From: Craterostigma plantagineum
Taxonomy: Eukaryota; Streptophyta; Magnoliopsida; Lamiales; Linderniaceae
Reading direction: 5' to 3'
Assembly (NCBI GenBank): GCA_027422505.1
Contig: JAPQWV010001067.1
Location: forward strand, 62,001-126,000
DNA length: 64,000 bases
The position numbers and the translations under genes were made by a program. Positions 23,281-34,590 of this stretch are shown here, one piece after another. How positions within the stretch are numbered: position 1 is the stretch's first letter; every line of letters starts with the position of its first letter. Below the pieces are notes generated by a model. The model was not told where the DNA came from and did no database searches. It saw only the letters and a program-made list of their open reading frames with translations.

Positions 23281-23915
23281 GCACCACCTCCCGCCGCGCC
23301 GCCGACCTCCGCCAACCCCCACCACGCCACCCCCACCGCCCGCCACCACCTCCGCCACCTCGCCCGCCACACAGCACCACCTCGGCCTCACCACCACCGC
23401 CGCACCACCGCGCCCGCCACCACCTCCACCGCCGCACCGCCACCACCCCCACCGCCCGCCGCCACCACCACCACCTCCACGCGCCCGCAGCCACCGCCAC
23501 GCGCCGCCGCACCACCGCCCGCCCGCACCGCGGCAACACTGTCCTCCGCCGCCGGCCGCCTCAGCCACCGCCACGCGCCGCCGCACCAGTACCACCGCAG
23601 CCACCGCCGGCCGCCACAACCACCGCATCGCCCCCGACCCTTGGTATCATTTTTTGGCCCTTTTTAGTTTTTTATATAACCATATTTTTCGTACCCGTGT
23701 GTAGATTATTTTTAGATGGATCGTGGTGGTGGCTGACGTGGTTCTCGTGCATCGAGGGCCATCAAAGGGAAGCAAGTCGTTGGTAGTTCATCGCAAGATG
23801 ACTACCAACAATACGACCCGAACGAGTACTTGGATCTCGCCGACGTGCTCGGCGGCGACTTGATCGAGGACGTGGTCGGGTTCGAACCGTCGCCGGGAGC
23901 AAGCTTGCATGTCGC

Positions 23916-25476
23916 TGATCGACACGTGGTGTGTGAATGAAAAGTGCGACAAGTAATAATTAAAACGAATACTAAATTACTATCACCGACGTGCGATAGG
24001 CAGTGGACCTATCGTTTGTAGTGCAGTAAAGTGAGTAAACGAGTATCGAACACAAGGAATAAATCAAGTACTAGTAATAACCTAATCGACTCGATATTTA
24101 GCCTGAAGAAAATAAGCAAATTGTTTGACGACTTAACCTGACACTTACACCTAAATCGACCAGAAATTCAAAGAACACGTTGAACTGGCACGAAGCTTTT
24201 AGATAATGAAAAGTGTTCGGGATTCGAATCCCGCTAGGTATTATTGGCTAAGACAATGAACTATCGCTCCTACGTGATTCTGACTAGATCGCAGTAATTT
24301 TCCTACCCGCTCGCGAGTTTGCTGTCGCCCTAAACGCTCGCGGGGATCTACAATTCATTAATTACTAACGGCGAGGATCGAGTATTTGCTTTCGCCCTAT
24401 ACTCGAATCCTATCTTCTATGAACGGCCTAATCGTTGTTTAGCTGTCACCCTAAACGATTTTCCAGACGATTACTTTAACACATAGACATATTAAAGCAA
24501 CGAAATAATTTCATAGAACGATAAATAGTCAAAACACATAGTCACGATAATTCAAAATCTTAACTACGAAATATCCTAGCGTTCATCTAATCCCAAACAC
24601 AAAGGGAATTAGCTACGCATCACGGAAGGAAAAACAACTAAGGAAATAGAAATTAAGAGAAAAGAACTCATAAACGATGAATGCACTGAGAATCTTCGTT
24701 CTTTGTTCCTTTAGCGTGGAATTCCGTCTCTTGCGCTCCGGGGCGTGATTTTGCGTTCTTCTGTGTTATTTTTCGTCTCTAGAGGGTCTAGGGTTTGTAT
24801 CCGGTCGAAGTCCCCTCTTTCTGAGTCGAATTTGGGCTTTTATAAGAATTTTCGCACTGGTCACGGCCTGGGACATGGGCTGTCACGGCCGTGACCATCA
24901 CCGACTCGACGCGACATAATCGCTGCCATGCGTCACGGCCAAGTGCATGGAGTGTCACGGCCGTGACCATCTTCAGTCGACCTCTCTGCCAAGTGTCACG
25001 GCTAGGTGCAATAGGCGTCACGGCCGTGACCGTCTTCAGTAGAACTCTCTGCCACGTGTCACGGCCAGGTGCATTAGGTGTCACGGCCGTGACTGTCACT
25101 TTGGTTGGTCTCTGTCCCTTGTCACGGCCTCGTGCACTTGGCGTCACGGCCGTGACATGCATTATCTACACTCTCTGTCAGGTGTCACGGCCTGTGACAG
25201 GGGGTGTCACGGCCGTGAATGTCACTATGTCCGTTCTCTGCTTGTAGTCACGGCCTGTGACAGGGGGTGTCACGGCCGTGACTATATACTGTTTTCGCAC
25301 ACTTGCTCCGTTTCGCCTGGTTTTCGCTCCTTTTCGCCTAGTTTTCGCTCCTTTTTGCCCGAAAGTCGTCCTAAGCTCCTTCAATATTAAATTAAGTGTA
25401 AATAAGGCGAATAAATGCATAAAATGCTTGCTCGAGCTCTATTATAACCCAAATAAATACTACGATAAACGTATCA
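23916..25476 (-). repeat. 3' LTR of the Gag-only gypsy element
   Basis: On the minus strand it begins TGATACG at 25476 and ends CGATCA at 23916. It carries about seven repeat units with the palindrome TCACGGCCGTGA plus a half-copy GGCCGTGA (24855-25285). Compared with the other LTR it lacks 14 bp of the start palindrome (the AAACGTATT/AATACGTTT inverted repeat) and keeps a 23-bp piece lost in the other copy near 31458. Confidence 0.92.
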
Positions 25477-25491
25477 AACCTCCCCACACTT
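25477..25491 (-). other. Polypurine tract
   Basis: On the minus strand the sequence AAGTGTGGGGAGGTT directly abuts the LTR start. It is identical to the tract of the Athila element at 19352-19366. Confidence 0.88.
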
Positions 25492-27169
25492 AAGCATTTG
25501 CTTGTCCTCAAGTAAATTAGAAGTGAGATTAGGCATCGCATCACGATAACGGCACGATTGTTCGCATTTATAATCAAAGCTAGAAAGCACAAAAGAAATC
25601 AAGCAAACAATCATGGACATTACACGGATGACTTGTACTTGTCAACCTAAACTTCTTTCGCACTGCTAATCGAGACTCATACCTCACAAGGATTCGCTCA
25701 AGTCGCTCAGTGTACAGGCTAAATTTATAGTGAATCGCTCAAATTCGTGCGCTAGTCCAACCCCTACCATAGGCTTGCAGGCTAATCGCATATCTACTAC
25801 TTAAAGTGGCAAGCGTAGATCTAAGGGTCTTTTTGGTAGGACATGGATCGAATAGTCATGCAATGGTACGCATATACAATGAGCATGTAGTCTTTAAGCT
25901 AGGGATACGTAAGCGAAAAATTTCAAAGAACATAGCATGATCGAACAGAAAATCACACGTACCAGCACAGGATTCAACATTCTTGCCCCGAAATCCTAGA
26001 CTTTTCTGCCCGACCCCTGTCAACTCAGTTCCCTTTCATTTTATGCCCTTTCCCTTTAATTACGCTCTAGTGCACTACCTTATTCCCTCAAAACATCAAG
26101 GTTCGGCTTTTGTCGCAAAGAATACATCGTCACAGCGAATGCCGTGTATCTAGGGATACTTATTACCAAAACCTATATCTTGCCAAAAGGTTTATGGGCA
26201 TGCTTATGAAAAAGGGATCAGGTCATTTCAGAAAACGGTCAAATCAGGGGCGAGTCATTTCACGAATAACAGAGAAGAACACCAAACCATACACTGAAAC
26301 AGTAACTCTTAAGTTCGACTTCTGCTCTATTCTAACGAATTCGAGTTCATATAATTTCTGGAGGTTTATTCGGGTTAGTGGCTTCTATAACATACGAGGT
26401 ACGCAACAAATAGGTTCAGGCTCAACGTGGCTAACTAATGGGGTTCGTCATGGTTACGAAAATTTTTGCCCTGGACTTGATTCCTAATGCCCTCATCATT
26501 TTCACACTCGCATACCCAAACAGTTTCAACACGCATCAGACAGGCAAGTTCTAGAGAGATATAGACTATGCACGTCACACAACCAAGAAAAATGAGCGTA
26601 AGCTCGTCAGGCTCAAACTCTCACACGAGACAGGGTTATGTGTACGGATCTCTCAAAACAGTGCTATATCTATTCAGGCAGATAAGATTAAATCAGTCAT
26701 GCATGTCCTAATTGCTCACAGAATTTCATAGAATGCAGACCAACTCGAGATAAGCGCAAACAATCATGCCTGATTCAGTAATTCATGCCTTTCCAATGAA
26801 CTCAAACGGACACGGACACGTCATAAAAATTTTAAATTTCACGTAAGTTTTCAACTAGATTCCCCTCCCCACAATTAAACCTGACGTTGTCCTCAACGTA
26901 AAAAGGATAAAAGGAAGGGAAAAAGAGTTTAAAAAGAGCTTGACTCCCCTGATGGTAAATGTTGACGTGGTCGTGACTGAACGCGTGATGGTTGTCGTAT
27001 CGTGACTCGTGGTGGCTGACATGACTAAAAGGAAAACTAAACGTAATAGAAAAAAACATGAATGATAATAATAATAGACTAATATGGAAAATACTAGATA
27101 GATAACACCTGGGTTGCCTCCCAAGAAGCGCTTCCTTTACCGTCTTTAGCCGGACGTGCTTTTGTTCGC
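25492..27169 (-). other. Non-coding 3' part of the Gag-only gypsy element
   Basis: No supported gene is present. It corresponds to the 3' region of the Athila element (17791-19351) and contains a second GAGGACAACG ... TGTGGGGAGGGG tract (about 26865-26905). The GGTTGCCTCCCAAGAAGC phrase at 27113-27130 is the complement of the conserved GGGAGGCAACC motif. The 125-codon frame at 26110-26487 on the plus strand has no domain. Confidence 0.6.
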
Positions 27170-29056
27170 TTAGGGTGGCTGGAAGTCGAGGTGCAGCATC
27201 TCTTTTCTGCTTAAATTTTCCTCGCCTACATCCATACCTTGGAGGTGTTGCCTTTCGCCGGGCAGCGGTTTCAACTCCAGTGGCGGTCGCTCCTCGACTG
27301 GGCTCTTGTCCTTAACTTCTTCGCTTATATTGATCGACACGTGGGGGGGCATAAGTTGTCGTCCTGTTACTAATAAGTCCATAAAGTCCTCCAGCAACTC
27401 CTCGACTGGGCTCTTGTCCTTAACTTCTTCGCTGCTCTCGTCGATGGCTATGATAGGTTCGTCGATCTCCTCCCCACACTTATTGATTGCCATAATCGTG
27501 TGCCTATCATGCTCGCTGACCTGTGACAAACCTTGCACGGAAAAGAGAAAATCGTGCTCAAAAACATCTAAGAAATAGCATTTATCATCTTGCTCGTTGC
27601 TCTTTTTCATCGAGTCAGCCATATTGAACGTAACGTTTTCACCGTCTACTGTCAAGGTTAATGTTCCATTCCTAACATCTATCATGGTCTCTCCCGTTGC
27701 TAAGAACGGTCTACCTAAAATTAATGGAACGTTTTCATCTTCCTTCATATCTAAAATAACGAAATCAGTAGGGATCACAAATTTATCGACCTTGACTAGG
27801 ACATCCTCGACAACACCTAGAGGGTATTTCAACGATCTATCGGCCAATTGAATACTCATCCTAGTGGGTCGTGGTTCACCTAATCCTAAGCGCTTAAACA
27901 TGGAGTACGTCATCAAATTTATACTAGCGCCTAGATCAGCTAAAGCATGCTCAACTACTAAATCGCCTATCAGACAGGGGATAGTAAAACTCCCTGGATC
28001 CTTGAGCTTCTTCGGTATCTTGTTCTGGAGTATCGCCGAGCATTCTCCTCGTAGGTATACCGTGGAGACATGTTCGAGCTTCCGTCGATTCGTCAGCAAG
28101 TCCTTCAGAAACTTCGCGAAACTGGGCATCTGCGTAATAGCTTCAACAAACGGTAAGTTGATATGTAATTCTTTGCACATACCCATAAATCTGCTAAATA
28201 GCGCCTCGTCTTTGTCCTTCTTCAAACGTGCTGGGTAGGGAACCTTCGGCTGGTATAGCCTCACTGGTGGTCGCTCGATCTCCCTCGCTTTTTCTATTTC
28301 GGGTGCAGCCTCCTCCTTTTTAGGTTGAACCTTCTCTTTTTCAGGTGCAGCTTCCCTCAACCGAGCTGGGTATGGGATCTTTGGTTGATACGGCTTCACG
28401 AATTGTCGCGTCTTTCCCTTGTCATCCTTGACCTTCTCGACTCCGTCGCCCTTGTTTTCCTCCACTTCTGGTTCGTCGTGGCCCTTGAAATCGACTTTCT
28501 CCTTTGAATTCTGCTTGGCGGGGGCTTCTTGTAATCCTTTCCCACTCCTCAGGGTCACCGCATTGCAATACTCCTTGGGATTTGTCTCGGTGTAGCTCGG
28601 GAGTGATCCTTGATTTCGCCCCGCCAGTTGCTTTGCTAATTGCCCCACTTGCTGCTCCAGCCTCTTGATCGAGGCATCTGTATTCTGAGCACGCAAGTCG
28701 TTTGCCTCCATGTACTCCTCCATCTTCATCATTCGGCTTTCGTGGGCTGCGGTGGTGCTACTGAAATTCGTGAGAAGTGCCATCATCATGTCCTTCATCT
28801 CCCTCATGTCTTCGGATCCTCCTGCAGGTGCGTTCTGGTACTGTCGTGGTGGCCCATTTTGGAATCCGGACGATCGGGGCTGAAATCCTGGCGGTCCTTG
28901 GCCCTGATGGTTCTGATTCCCGTACGCCAGGTTTGGATGCGCCCGAGGCTGGAAACTTCGCTGGCCACCTTGATAATTGCCCATATAGTCCACGTGCTCC
29001 AGCGACTGCCCAAGTTGGCATTCTGATGTCTCGTGGGCTGCGCCACAAATCCGCAC
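27170..29056 (-). CDS. Gag C-terminal part fused to protease, 628 codons open
   Basis: This is a long uninterrupted frame beginning inside Gag. Residues 1-20 hold the end of the zinc knuckle (CGAAHETSEC), followed by a Gln/Pro-rich segment, a Lys/Glu-rich linker with two copies of a PYQPKIPYPARL-type phrase, and the conserved FVEAITQMPSFAKFLKDLL block. The retropepsin active site is DLGASINLM, with the Asp at about residue 373, and the flap region is LILGRPFLATGE. After LELKPLPG, where the RT of the relative at 11757 would begin, the frame runs into a short unrelated tail (ENLSRKEMLHLDFQPP) and a stop. The phrase SEEVKDKSPVEE occurs twice near the end, a local duplication. The true N-terminus lies upstream in broken frames. 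Confidence 0.88.
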   Translation of the reverse strand: MRICGAAHETSECQLGQSLEHVDYMGNYQGGQRSFQPRAHPNLAYGNQNHQGQGPPGFQPRSSGFQNGPPRQYQNAPAGGSEDMREMKDMMMALLTNFSSTTAAHESRMMKMEEYMEANDLRAQNTDASIKRLEQQVGQLAKQLAGRNQGSLPSYTETNPKEYCNAVTLRSGKGLQEAPAKQNSKEKVDFKGHDEPEVEENKGDGVEKVKDDKGKTRQFVKPYQPKIPYPARLREAAPEKEKVQPKKEEAAPEIEKAREIERPPVRLYQPKVPYPARLKKDKDEALFSRFMGMCKELHINLPFVEAITQMPSFAKFLKDLLTNRRKLEHVSTVYLRGECSAILQNKIPKKLKDPGSFTIPCLIGDLVVEHALADLGASINLMTYSMFKRLGLGEPRPTRMSIQLADRSLKYPLGVVEDVLVKVDKFVIPTDFVILDMKEDENVPLILGRPFLATGETMIDVRNGTLTLTVDGENVTFNMADSMKKSNEQDDKCYFLDVFEHDFLFSVQGLSQVSEHDRHTIMAINKCGEEIDEPIIAIDESSEEVKDKSPVEELLEDFMDLLVTGRQLMPPHVSINISEEVKDKSPVEERPPLELKPLPGERQHLQGMDVGEENLSRKEMLHLDFQPP

Positions 29057-30146
29057 AATGGCACGTAAGACGTGTGCTGCGTCGGTGCGATGGTGGCCAC
29101 GGCATTCACGGGCTGAGTTTGCCCGGACTTGGGAAGTAATGCGCCAATCACCGTCTGCAACTGGGAGTTCGTCGAGGCGATTTGTTGCTGAAGTGCCTCG
29201 ATTTTAGCGTTAGTGGCCGTCTCCTCGCTCACTCTGAACACACCGGGTGTCTTCATCCTGGTATCGCCCCTCATGAAGCTGTTCCTCGAGTAGTCCTCGA
29301 TTAGATTCCAAGCGTCGGTAGCATTGAGCTTCACGAGTCCTCCTCCTGTGGCTCCGTCTAGCATATGGACAGTCTGTCATTGAGCCCCTCGTGAAATCGG
29401 TTGATCTGGGCTGCCTTCGACATCCCGTGCTGCGGGCACCTCTTCAGTAGCGCCTTATATCGCTCCCACACCTCGTAAAGGTTTTCTGAGTCCTTCTGTG
29501 GAAAAGAGAAATCTCCGTCTTCAACCTCAGCACCTTTGATAGTGGGAAGTAGTGGTTGATGAAAGTGGCTCGCATCTCCTCCCAGGTAGTGATCGACCTG
29601 GGCGGCAACATGTCTAACCAGTCCTTCGCCCTGAACTTGAGCGAGAATGGGAACAGCATTAGCTTGATTGCATCGCCTGGGACACCATTTATTTTGATGG
29701 TGTTGGTCACCGTCAGGAACGCCTTCAGGTGGGAATAAGGGTCGTCCTCGGGGTTACCCTCGAATTGGGCTGTCTGGAATATCATCTGAAGCCAGCAGTG
29801 CTTCAGCTCAAAGTTGTTTTCTCGATCGGCGGAATGACAATCGCCGACTCAGTACCGCCTAGCGCGGCATCCTTGAGGAGGTCCTGAAGCGATGACTCCT
29901 CCTCTGGAACGTTGTGGACGGGCACTCGGTGGCCCGCCATCGTTACTTCCGTGTCGAGACTATCTACGGCTATCTCTATACGTGAGTTTGGATGGACTCC
30001 TGCGAACTGTCCTCTGAGTAACTAACTAAGCGATCCTGAGAGCTGGTGGATGCTCCTTCGGTATCGTACTTAAGCTTCCTTCGCAACTTTCGTTCGAAAT
30101 CCGGGTCTGCGTCAACGATGGGGCCCGATGGATGGCTTCGGGTCAT
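29057..30146 (-). pseudogene. Gag N-terminal part of the Gag-only gypsy element (frameshifted)
   Basis: The minus-strand ATG at 30146 begins MTRSHPSGPIV, as in the Athila gag at 9421. The frame then breaks within the next 350 bp. The capsid domain is readable at 29785-29444 (MIFQTAQFEGNPEDDPYSHL, FRAKDWLDMLPPRSITTWEE) and shifts again near 29490. At 29364 a frame with LDGATGGGLVKLNATDAWNL leads into the zinc knuckle. Gag packages element RNA. The breaks mean this copy cannot make a full Gag unless the shifts are sequence errors. Confidence 0.85.
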
Positions 30147-30349
30147 TCACCGCTGAATCGTACCTTCAATGAGTGAGAAACAAAAATTAGCAAAGGAACA
30201 ATAAAACGTTGAAAAGATTACGATATTACTAATGACGCAGGAAACAAACAACGCAAATAACACAAGTAACGCAAATAGTAATAGCAAATAAAGATGTCAA
30301 ATAAAAGTGGCTAAATTACCGAACTACGGTGTTCCTAATATCAATTTAT

Positions 30350-30367
30350 TCCCCGGCAACGGCGCCA
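30350..30367 (-). other. Primer-binding site (tRNA-Asp)
   Basis: On the minus strand TGGCGCCGTTGCCGGGGA follows the 5' LTR by six bases. It is identical to the site at 9220-9237. Confidence 0.9.
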
Positions 30368-30373
30368 AAAACT

Positions 30374-31931
30374 TGATCGACACGTGGTGTGTGAATGAAA
30401 AGTGCGACAAGTAATAATTAAAACGAATACTAAATTACTATCACCGACGTGCGATAGGCAGTGGACCTATCATTTGTAGTGCAGTAAAGTGAGTAAACGA
30501 GTATCGAACACAAGGAATAAATCAAGTACTAGTAATAACCTAATCGACTCGATATTTAGCCTGAAGAAAATACGCAAATTGTTTGACGACTTAACCTGAC
30601 ACTTACACCTAAATCGACTAGAAATTCAAAGAACACGTTGAACTGGCACGAAGCTTTCAGATAATGAAAAGTGTTCGGGATTCGAATCCCGCTAGGTATT
30701 ATTGGCTAAGACAATGAACTATCGCCCCTACGTGATTCTGACTAGATCGCAGTAATTTTCCTACCCGCTCGTGAGTTTGCTGTCGCCCTAAACGCTCGCG
30801 GGGATCTACAATTCATTAATTACTAACGGCGAGGATCGAGTATTTGCTTTCGCCCTATACTCGAATCCTATCTTCTACGAACGGCCTAATCGTTGTTTAG
30901 CTGTCGCCCTAAACGATTTTCCAAACGATTACTTTAACACATAGACATATTAAAGCAACGAAATAATTTCATAGAACGATAAATAGTCAAAACACATAGT
31001 CACGATAATTCAAAATCTTAACTATGAAATATCATAGCGTTCATCTAATCCCAAACACAAAGGGAATTAGCTACGCATCATGGAAGGAAAAACAACTAAG
31101 GAAATAGAAATTAAGAGAAAAGAACTCATAATCGATGAATGCGCTGAGAATCTTCGTTCTTCGTTCCTTTAGCATGGAATTCCGTCTCTTGCGCTCCGGG
31201 CGTGATTTCGCATTCTTCTGTGTTATTTTTCGTCTCTAGAGGGTCTAGGGTTTGTATCCGGTCGAAGTCCCCTCTTTCTGAGTCGAATTTGGGCTTTTAT
31301 AAGAATTTTCGCACTGGTCACGGCCTGGGACATGGGCTGTCACGGCCGTGACCATCACCGACTCGACGCGACATAATCGCTGCCATGCGTCACGGCCAAG
31401 TGCATGGAGTGTCACGGCCGTGATTATCTTCAGTCGACCTCTCTGCCAAGTGTCACGGCACGGCCGTGACCGTCTTCAGTAGAACTCTCTGCCACGTGTC
31501 ACGGCCAGGTGCATTAGGTGTCACGGCCGTGACTGTCACTTTGGTTGGTCTATGTCCCTTGTCACGGCCTCGTGCACTTGGCGTCACGGCCGTGACATGC
31601 ATTATCTACACTCTCTGTCAGGTGTCACGGCCTGTGACAGGGGGTGTCACGGCCGTGAATGTCACTATGTCCGTTCTCTGCTTGTCGTCACGGCCTGTGA
31701 CAGGGGGTGTCACGGCCGTGACTATATACTGTTTTTCGCACACTTGCTCCGTTTCGCCTCGTTTTCGCTCCTTTTCACCTAGTTTTCGCTCCTTTTTGCC
31801 CGAAAGTCGTCCTAAGCTCCTTCAATATTAAAATAAGTGTAAATAAGGCGAATAAATGCATAAAATGCTTGCTTGAGCTCTATTATAACCCAAATAAATA
31901 CTACGATAAACGTATTGAAATACGTTTATCA
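30374..31931 (-). repeat. 5' LTR of the Gag-only gypsy element
   Basis: On the minus strand it begins TGATAAACGTATT at 31931 and ends CGATCA at 30374. It differs from its partner by few substitutions, the 14-bp piece at the start and a 23-bp deletion near 31458. The CACGGCCGTG minisatellite lies at 31315-31725. Confidence 0.92.
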
Positions 31932-33740
31932 GTCGCGCAACATACGGATGCGGAGGAGGAAGCGCCGACGCAAACCGGCACCGCCCGGCGGCTACGTCGG
32001 ACATCTTCGCAGTACAGTACAAGAAGGTAGCCACTAGTATAGTTAATCAATTTAAAGCTCTTTGTAACTATTGTGGTAAGGAGTATAATTTTAGAAAGGG
32101 GGTGGATATGGGTCAATGAATTCCAATCTCCATTCGAAACACCCGACTAAGTTAGGTATAGCACAATAGCAAATGTTCGGCGGAACGGATTCTTCCGTGT
32201 CGGGACCGGCATGCGGGAGCGGAAGCGCAACGTCGTTGTTTCATTACAACGAGGACGTTGCGCGACGGGAGCTTGCCAAGTTCGTAGCCGCGAAGCACCT
32301 ACCATTTCGATTTGCCAACGATCCGATCTACGAGCATTGGATCAAAGCCGCATACAACCCTCAGGCGAAGAAGGTTTCGAGGAGCACTCTGACGCAGGAT
32401 ACTAGAAAGACAGTAATCGCGCTTAAGCGCGACTTAGTAGCTTTATTAGGTAGCTTAGGAACTAGCGTGTCCATTTGCTCTGATATATGGAGTGATCATT
32501 GGCAGCGCTCATCGTACATGGGCGTGACATGCCACTGGGTCGATGATTCGTGGACGTTACAAAAGCGTTTGATCGCATATAGGGAGTTCGATGAAGCGCA
32601 CACCGCGCAAAACATTGCCATCAAGCTTAGGACGATCTTATCAGAATATAGGATAGTCAACAAAGTCTTTTCAGCATCGTTCGACAATGCGAGCGCAAAC
32701 AAACGTGAGCATTGAACGTTGAAGGAGTATTGTCAGCCGTCAGTCGGAGGACGGTTTTTCCACGTGCGTTGTTTTTGCCACATACCAGCGAAGAAGTTTA
32801 GTTTAGACGTACCCACCAGGTGGAATTCCACCTACAAGTTGTTGTACAGTTCGATGGAATATCGGACACAGCTGTGCAACTTCTTTGCCGAAAACAGAGT
32901 GTTGCCGTACATTTTAGTTCCAGAGATGTGGGACCCGTGCAACAGTTTATGTGAGATACTTCAAGTATTTCACGACGCCACCGAGGCGATGTCGGGTTCA
33001 TATTACCCGACTTCTATACTTGCGTTTGATCATTGTGTTAAAGTCGCAATTATACTCGACGGGCTTCGGTTTGATCCAGTAGTCGGCGAGGCCGTTGGGG
33101 ACATGACTACCAAGTGGCTCAAATATTTTTTTGAGTTACCGGATATCTTCATTATAGCGAAGATATTGGATCCGAGATGGCGTTTAGATGGTACGGGTAG
33201 ACTACTAGAATGCTACTATACGAAGGTATCGTCGGACAGGGTAGTCGATAGCATTTATTGGCATAGCCTTCTCGATCGAGCACATTCTTCATTAAAGGAG
33301 CTCTTTTAAAGAGTATAAGCCCGATTTTGGCCACGACTCATCTCGATCGGGATCGGAGCGTGGTCAATCTAGTTCTACTAGTAGTCGATCTTCATGATTA
33401 GCTGACTACTACGACATCCTCAACGCGAACAAGCGTCCACGGTCCTCCCAAAACCCCTACATAGAACTCGATAACTTTATGTCGACGACTTTCGAGTTCG
33501 AGGATGAAGATGAGTTCAACGTCCTTAGATGGTGGTCGAGGGTGTCGCCAATGTATCCAACGTTGGCGAGGATTGCTCGGGAGATCCTTGTCGTCCCGGT
33601 CTCGACCGTCGCGCTGGAGTATGCTTTTAGCATGGGCGGTTTGAAGGAACGTAGGGGACCTGTCTGGGACATGATGAGATGTGTTTGGACGCTGGGGGCC
33701 TGTTTGGGACGTTGGGGGACCTCTTCGGGACGTTGAACGT

Positions 33741-34590
33741 ACTTGGGGACGTATTGGAACGTGCTTATTTGCAAAAGACATAAGGGGGACGTAAAACAGA
33801 AAGAACACATGATGTACGTGGTTCGGATCTTTGCAGATCCTACGTCCACGGGCACTCTGAAACCTCTTTTCACTATACTTGACGATTTACATACTCAAGC
33901 TACTTCTTCTTCACTTTCTCTCCAGAACATATAAGAAATTAGCTAAGGGGACGTTCAAGACGTTGATTTGGTGTAGAGAGAGTATTTTTTATAAGTGTTG
34001 TAATGTGTTAAAACGTGAGTGAATGGTGAAAATGGTGAAGGCCCCTTTATATAGGAGGCTCTCTGGATATTGCCTGAAGGTACGTCCCCCAGCCCTTGGA
34101 TATTGCCTGGAGGTAGGTCCCTGGAATCCTGGAGAAGGGACGCATTCCATCGCCTCAGGGAGCTGCAAGCAGTCTGCCACCTGCTGATAGGGCCTTTTTG
34201 TACAGTATAGGCTGTCAGGACAGCTTTGTACAGTCTGCAGTCCTTTCAATGAACAATGGTCGACTGACAGCTTTTTGCAGGGGGCCGCCCTCTCTTGATC
34301 AGACACGTGGCACCTTCATTGGATACTCTTCTTACAAGATCTGGTGGCGTATCATGGAATCTTTGTTCGTCCATGGGGGCTGTCAGGTAGTTCCTCAGGT
34401 CCCCAGCACCTATTATTAGCTCCTTAAAACCTGCCGGAGGTCCCCGGAGGTCCTATCTCTACCATTTACTCACTATAAGTATTTTCCAATGGGCCTAACG
34501 GGCCTTTTCTTATTTATTTAATGGCCATCTAATTTAGTCCATATCAATATCTAAACAAAATTTATTCAAACATTAATTAAAAAAATTCAA
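33741..34590. other. 3' part of the hAT element with unassigned insertion-like sequence
   Basis: Immediately after the hATC words AFSMGG (about 33635) the expected transposase end is missing. A G/T-rich segment with repeated GGGGACGT-like words begins instead. Near 33818-33855 there is an ACGTGGTTCGG ... CCTACGTCCACGG hairpin-like phrase related to the one near 6492. This may be a solo LTR or another insertion, but I could not define its ends. No gene is seen. Confidence 0.3.

Larger units (their letters stand above)
23916..31931 (-). mobile_element. Non-autonomous Ty3/gypsy element (Gag-protease only), 8.0 kb
   Basis: Two LTRs of about 1.56 kb (23916-25476 and 30374-31931), a tRNA-Asp primer site and a polypurine tract define the element on the minus strand. 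It is flanked by the perfect 5-bp duplication GTCGC (23911-23915 and 31932-31936). Removing it rejoins the hAT transposase N-terminal region. The internal part encodes Gag and protease, but RT, RNase H and integrase are absent, with no pol debris. It resembles the Athila element at 7491-21027 in Gag, primer, tract and LTR style, so it is probably a deletion derivative that relied on a full relative. Confidence 0.93.
23716..33740 (+). pseudogene. hAT transposase, split and decayed
   Basis: The N-terminal part lies at about 23716-23915 (acidic YDPNEYLDLADVLGGDLIED) and resumes after the retroelement at 31937. A BED-type zinc finger follows at about 32070-32160 (CNYCGKEYNFR, then LHSKHPTKLG in another frame). 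The catalytic region is 32173-32715 (SDIWSDHWQRSSYMGVTCHW with one catalytic Asp; FDNASANK near the stop) and 32719-33309 (LDVPTRWNSTYKLLYSSMEY). The hATC dimerisation block is at about 33479-33640 (LRWWSRVSPMYPTLARIARE, ALEYAFSMGG). In-frame stops, shifts and loss of the segment after AFSMGG make it a pseudogene. The enzyme would have moved the element by cut-and-paste. Confidence 0.88.

Noticed and set aside
23121..23786. Long open frames on both strands (221, 120 and 148 codons)
   Set aside because: They are translations of a CT microsatellite and a CCACC-rich tract: low complexity in every frame, no domain, and inside the hAT element.
33398..33873. Minus-strand frames of 136 and 138 codons
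   Set aside because: Antisense to the hATC region and to the adjoining G-rich repeats, with no domain.
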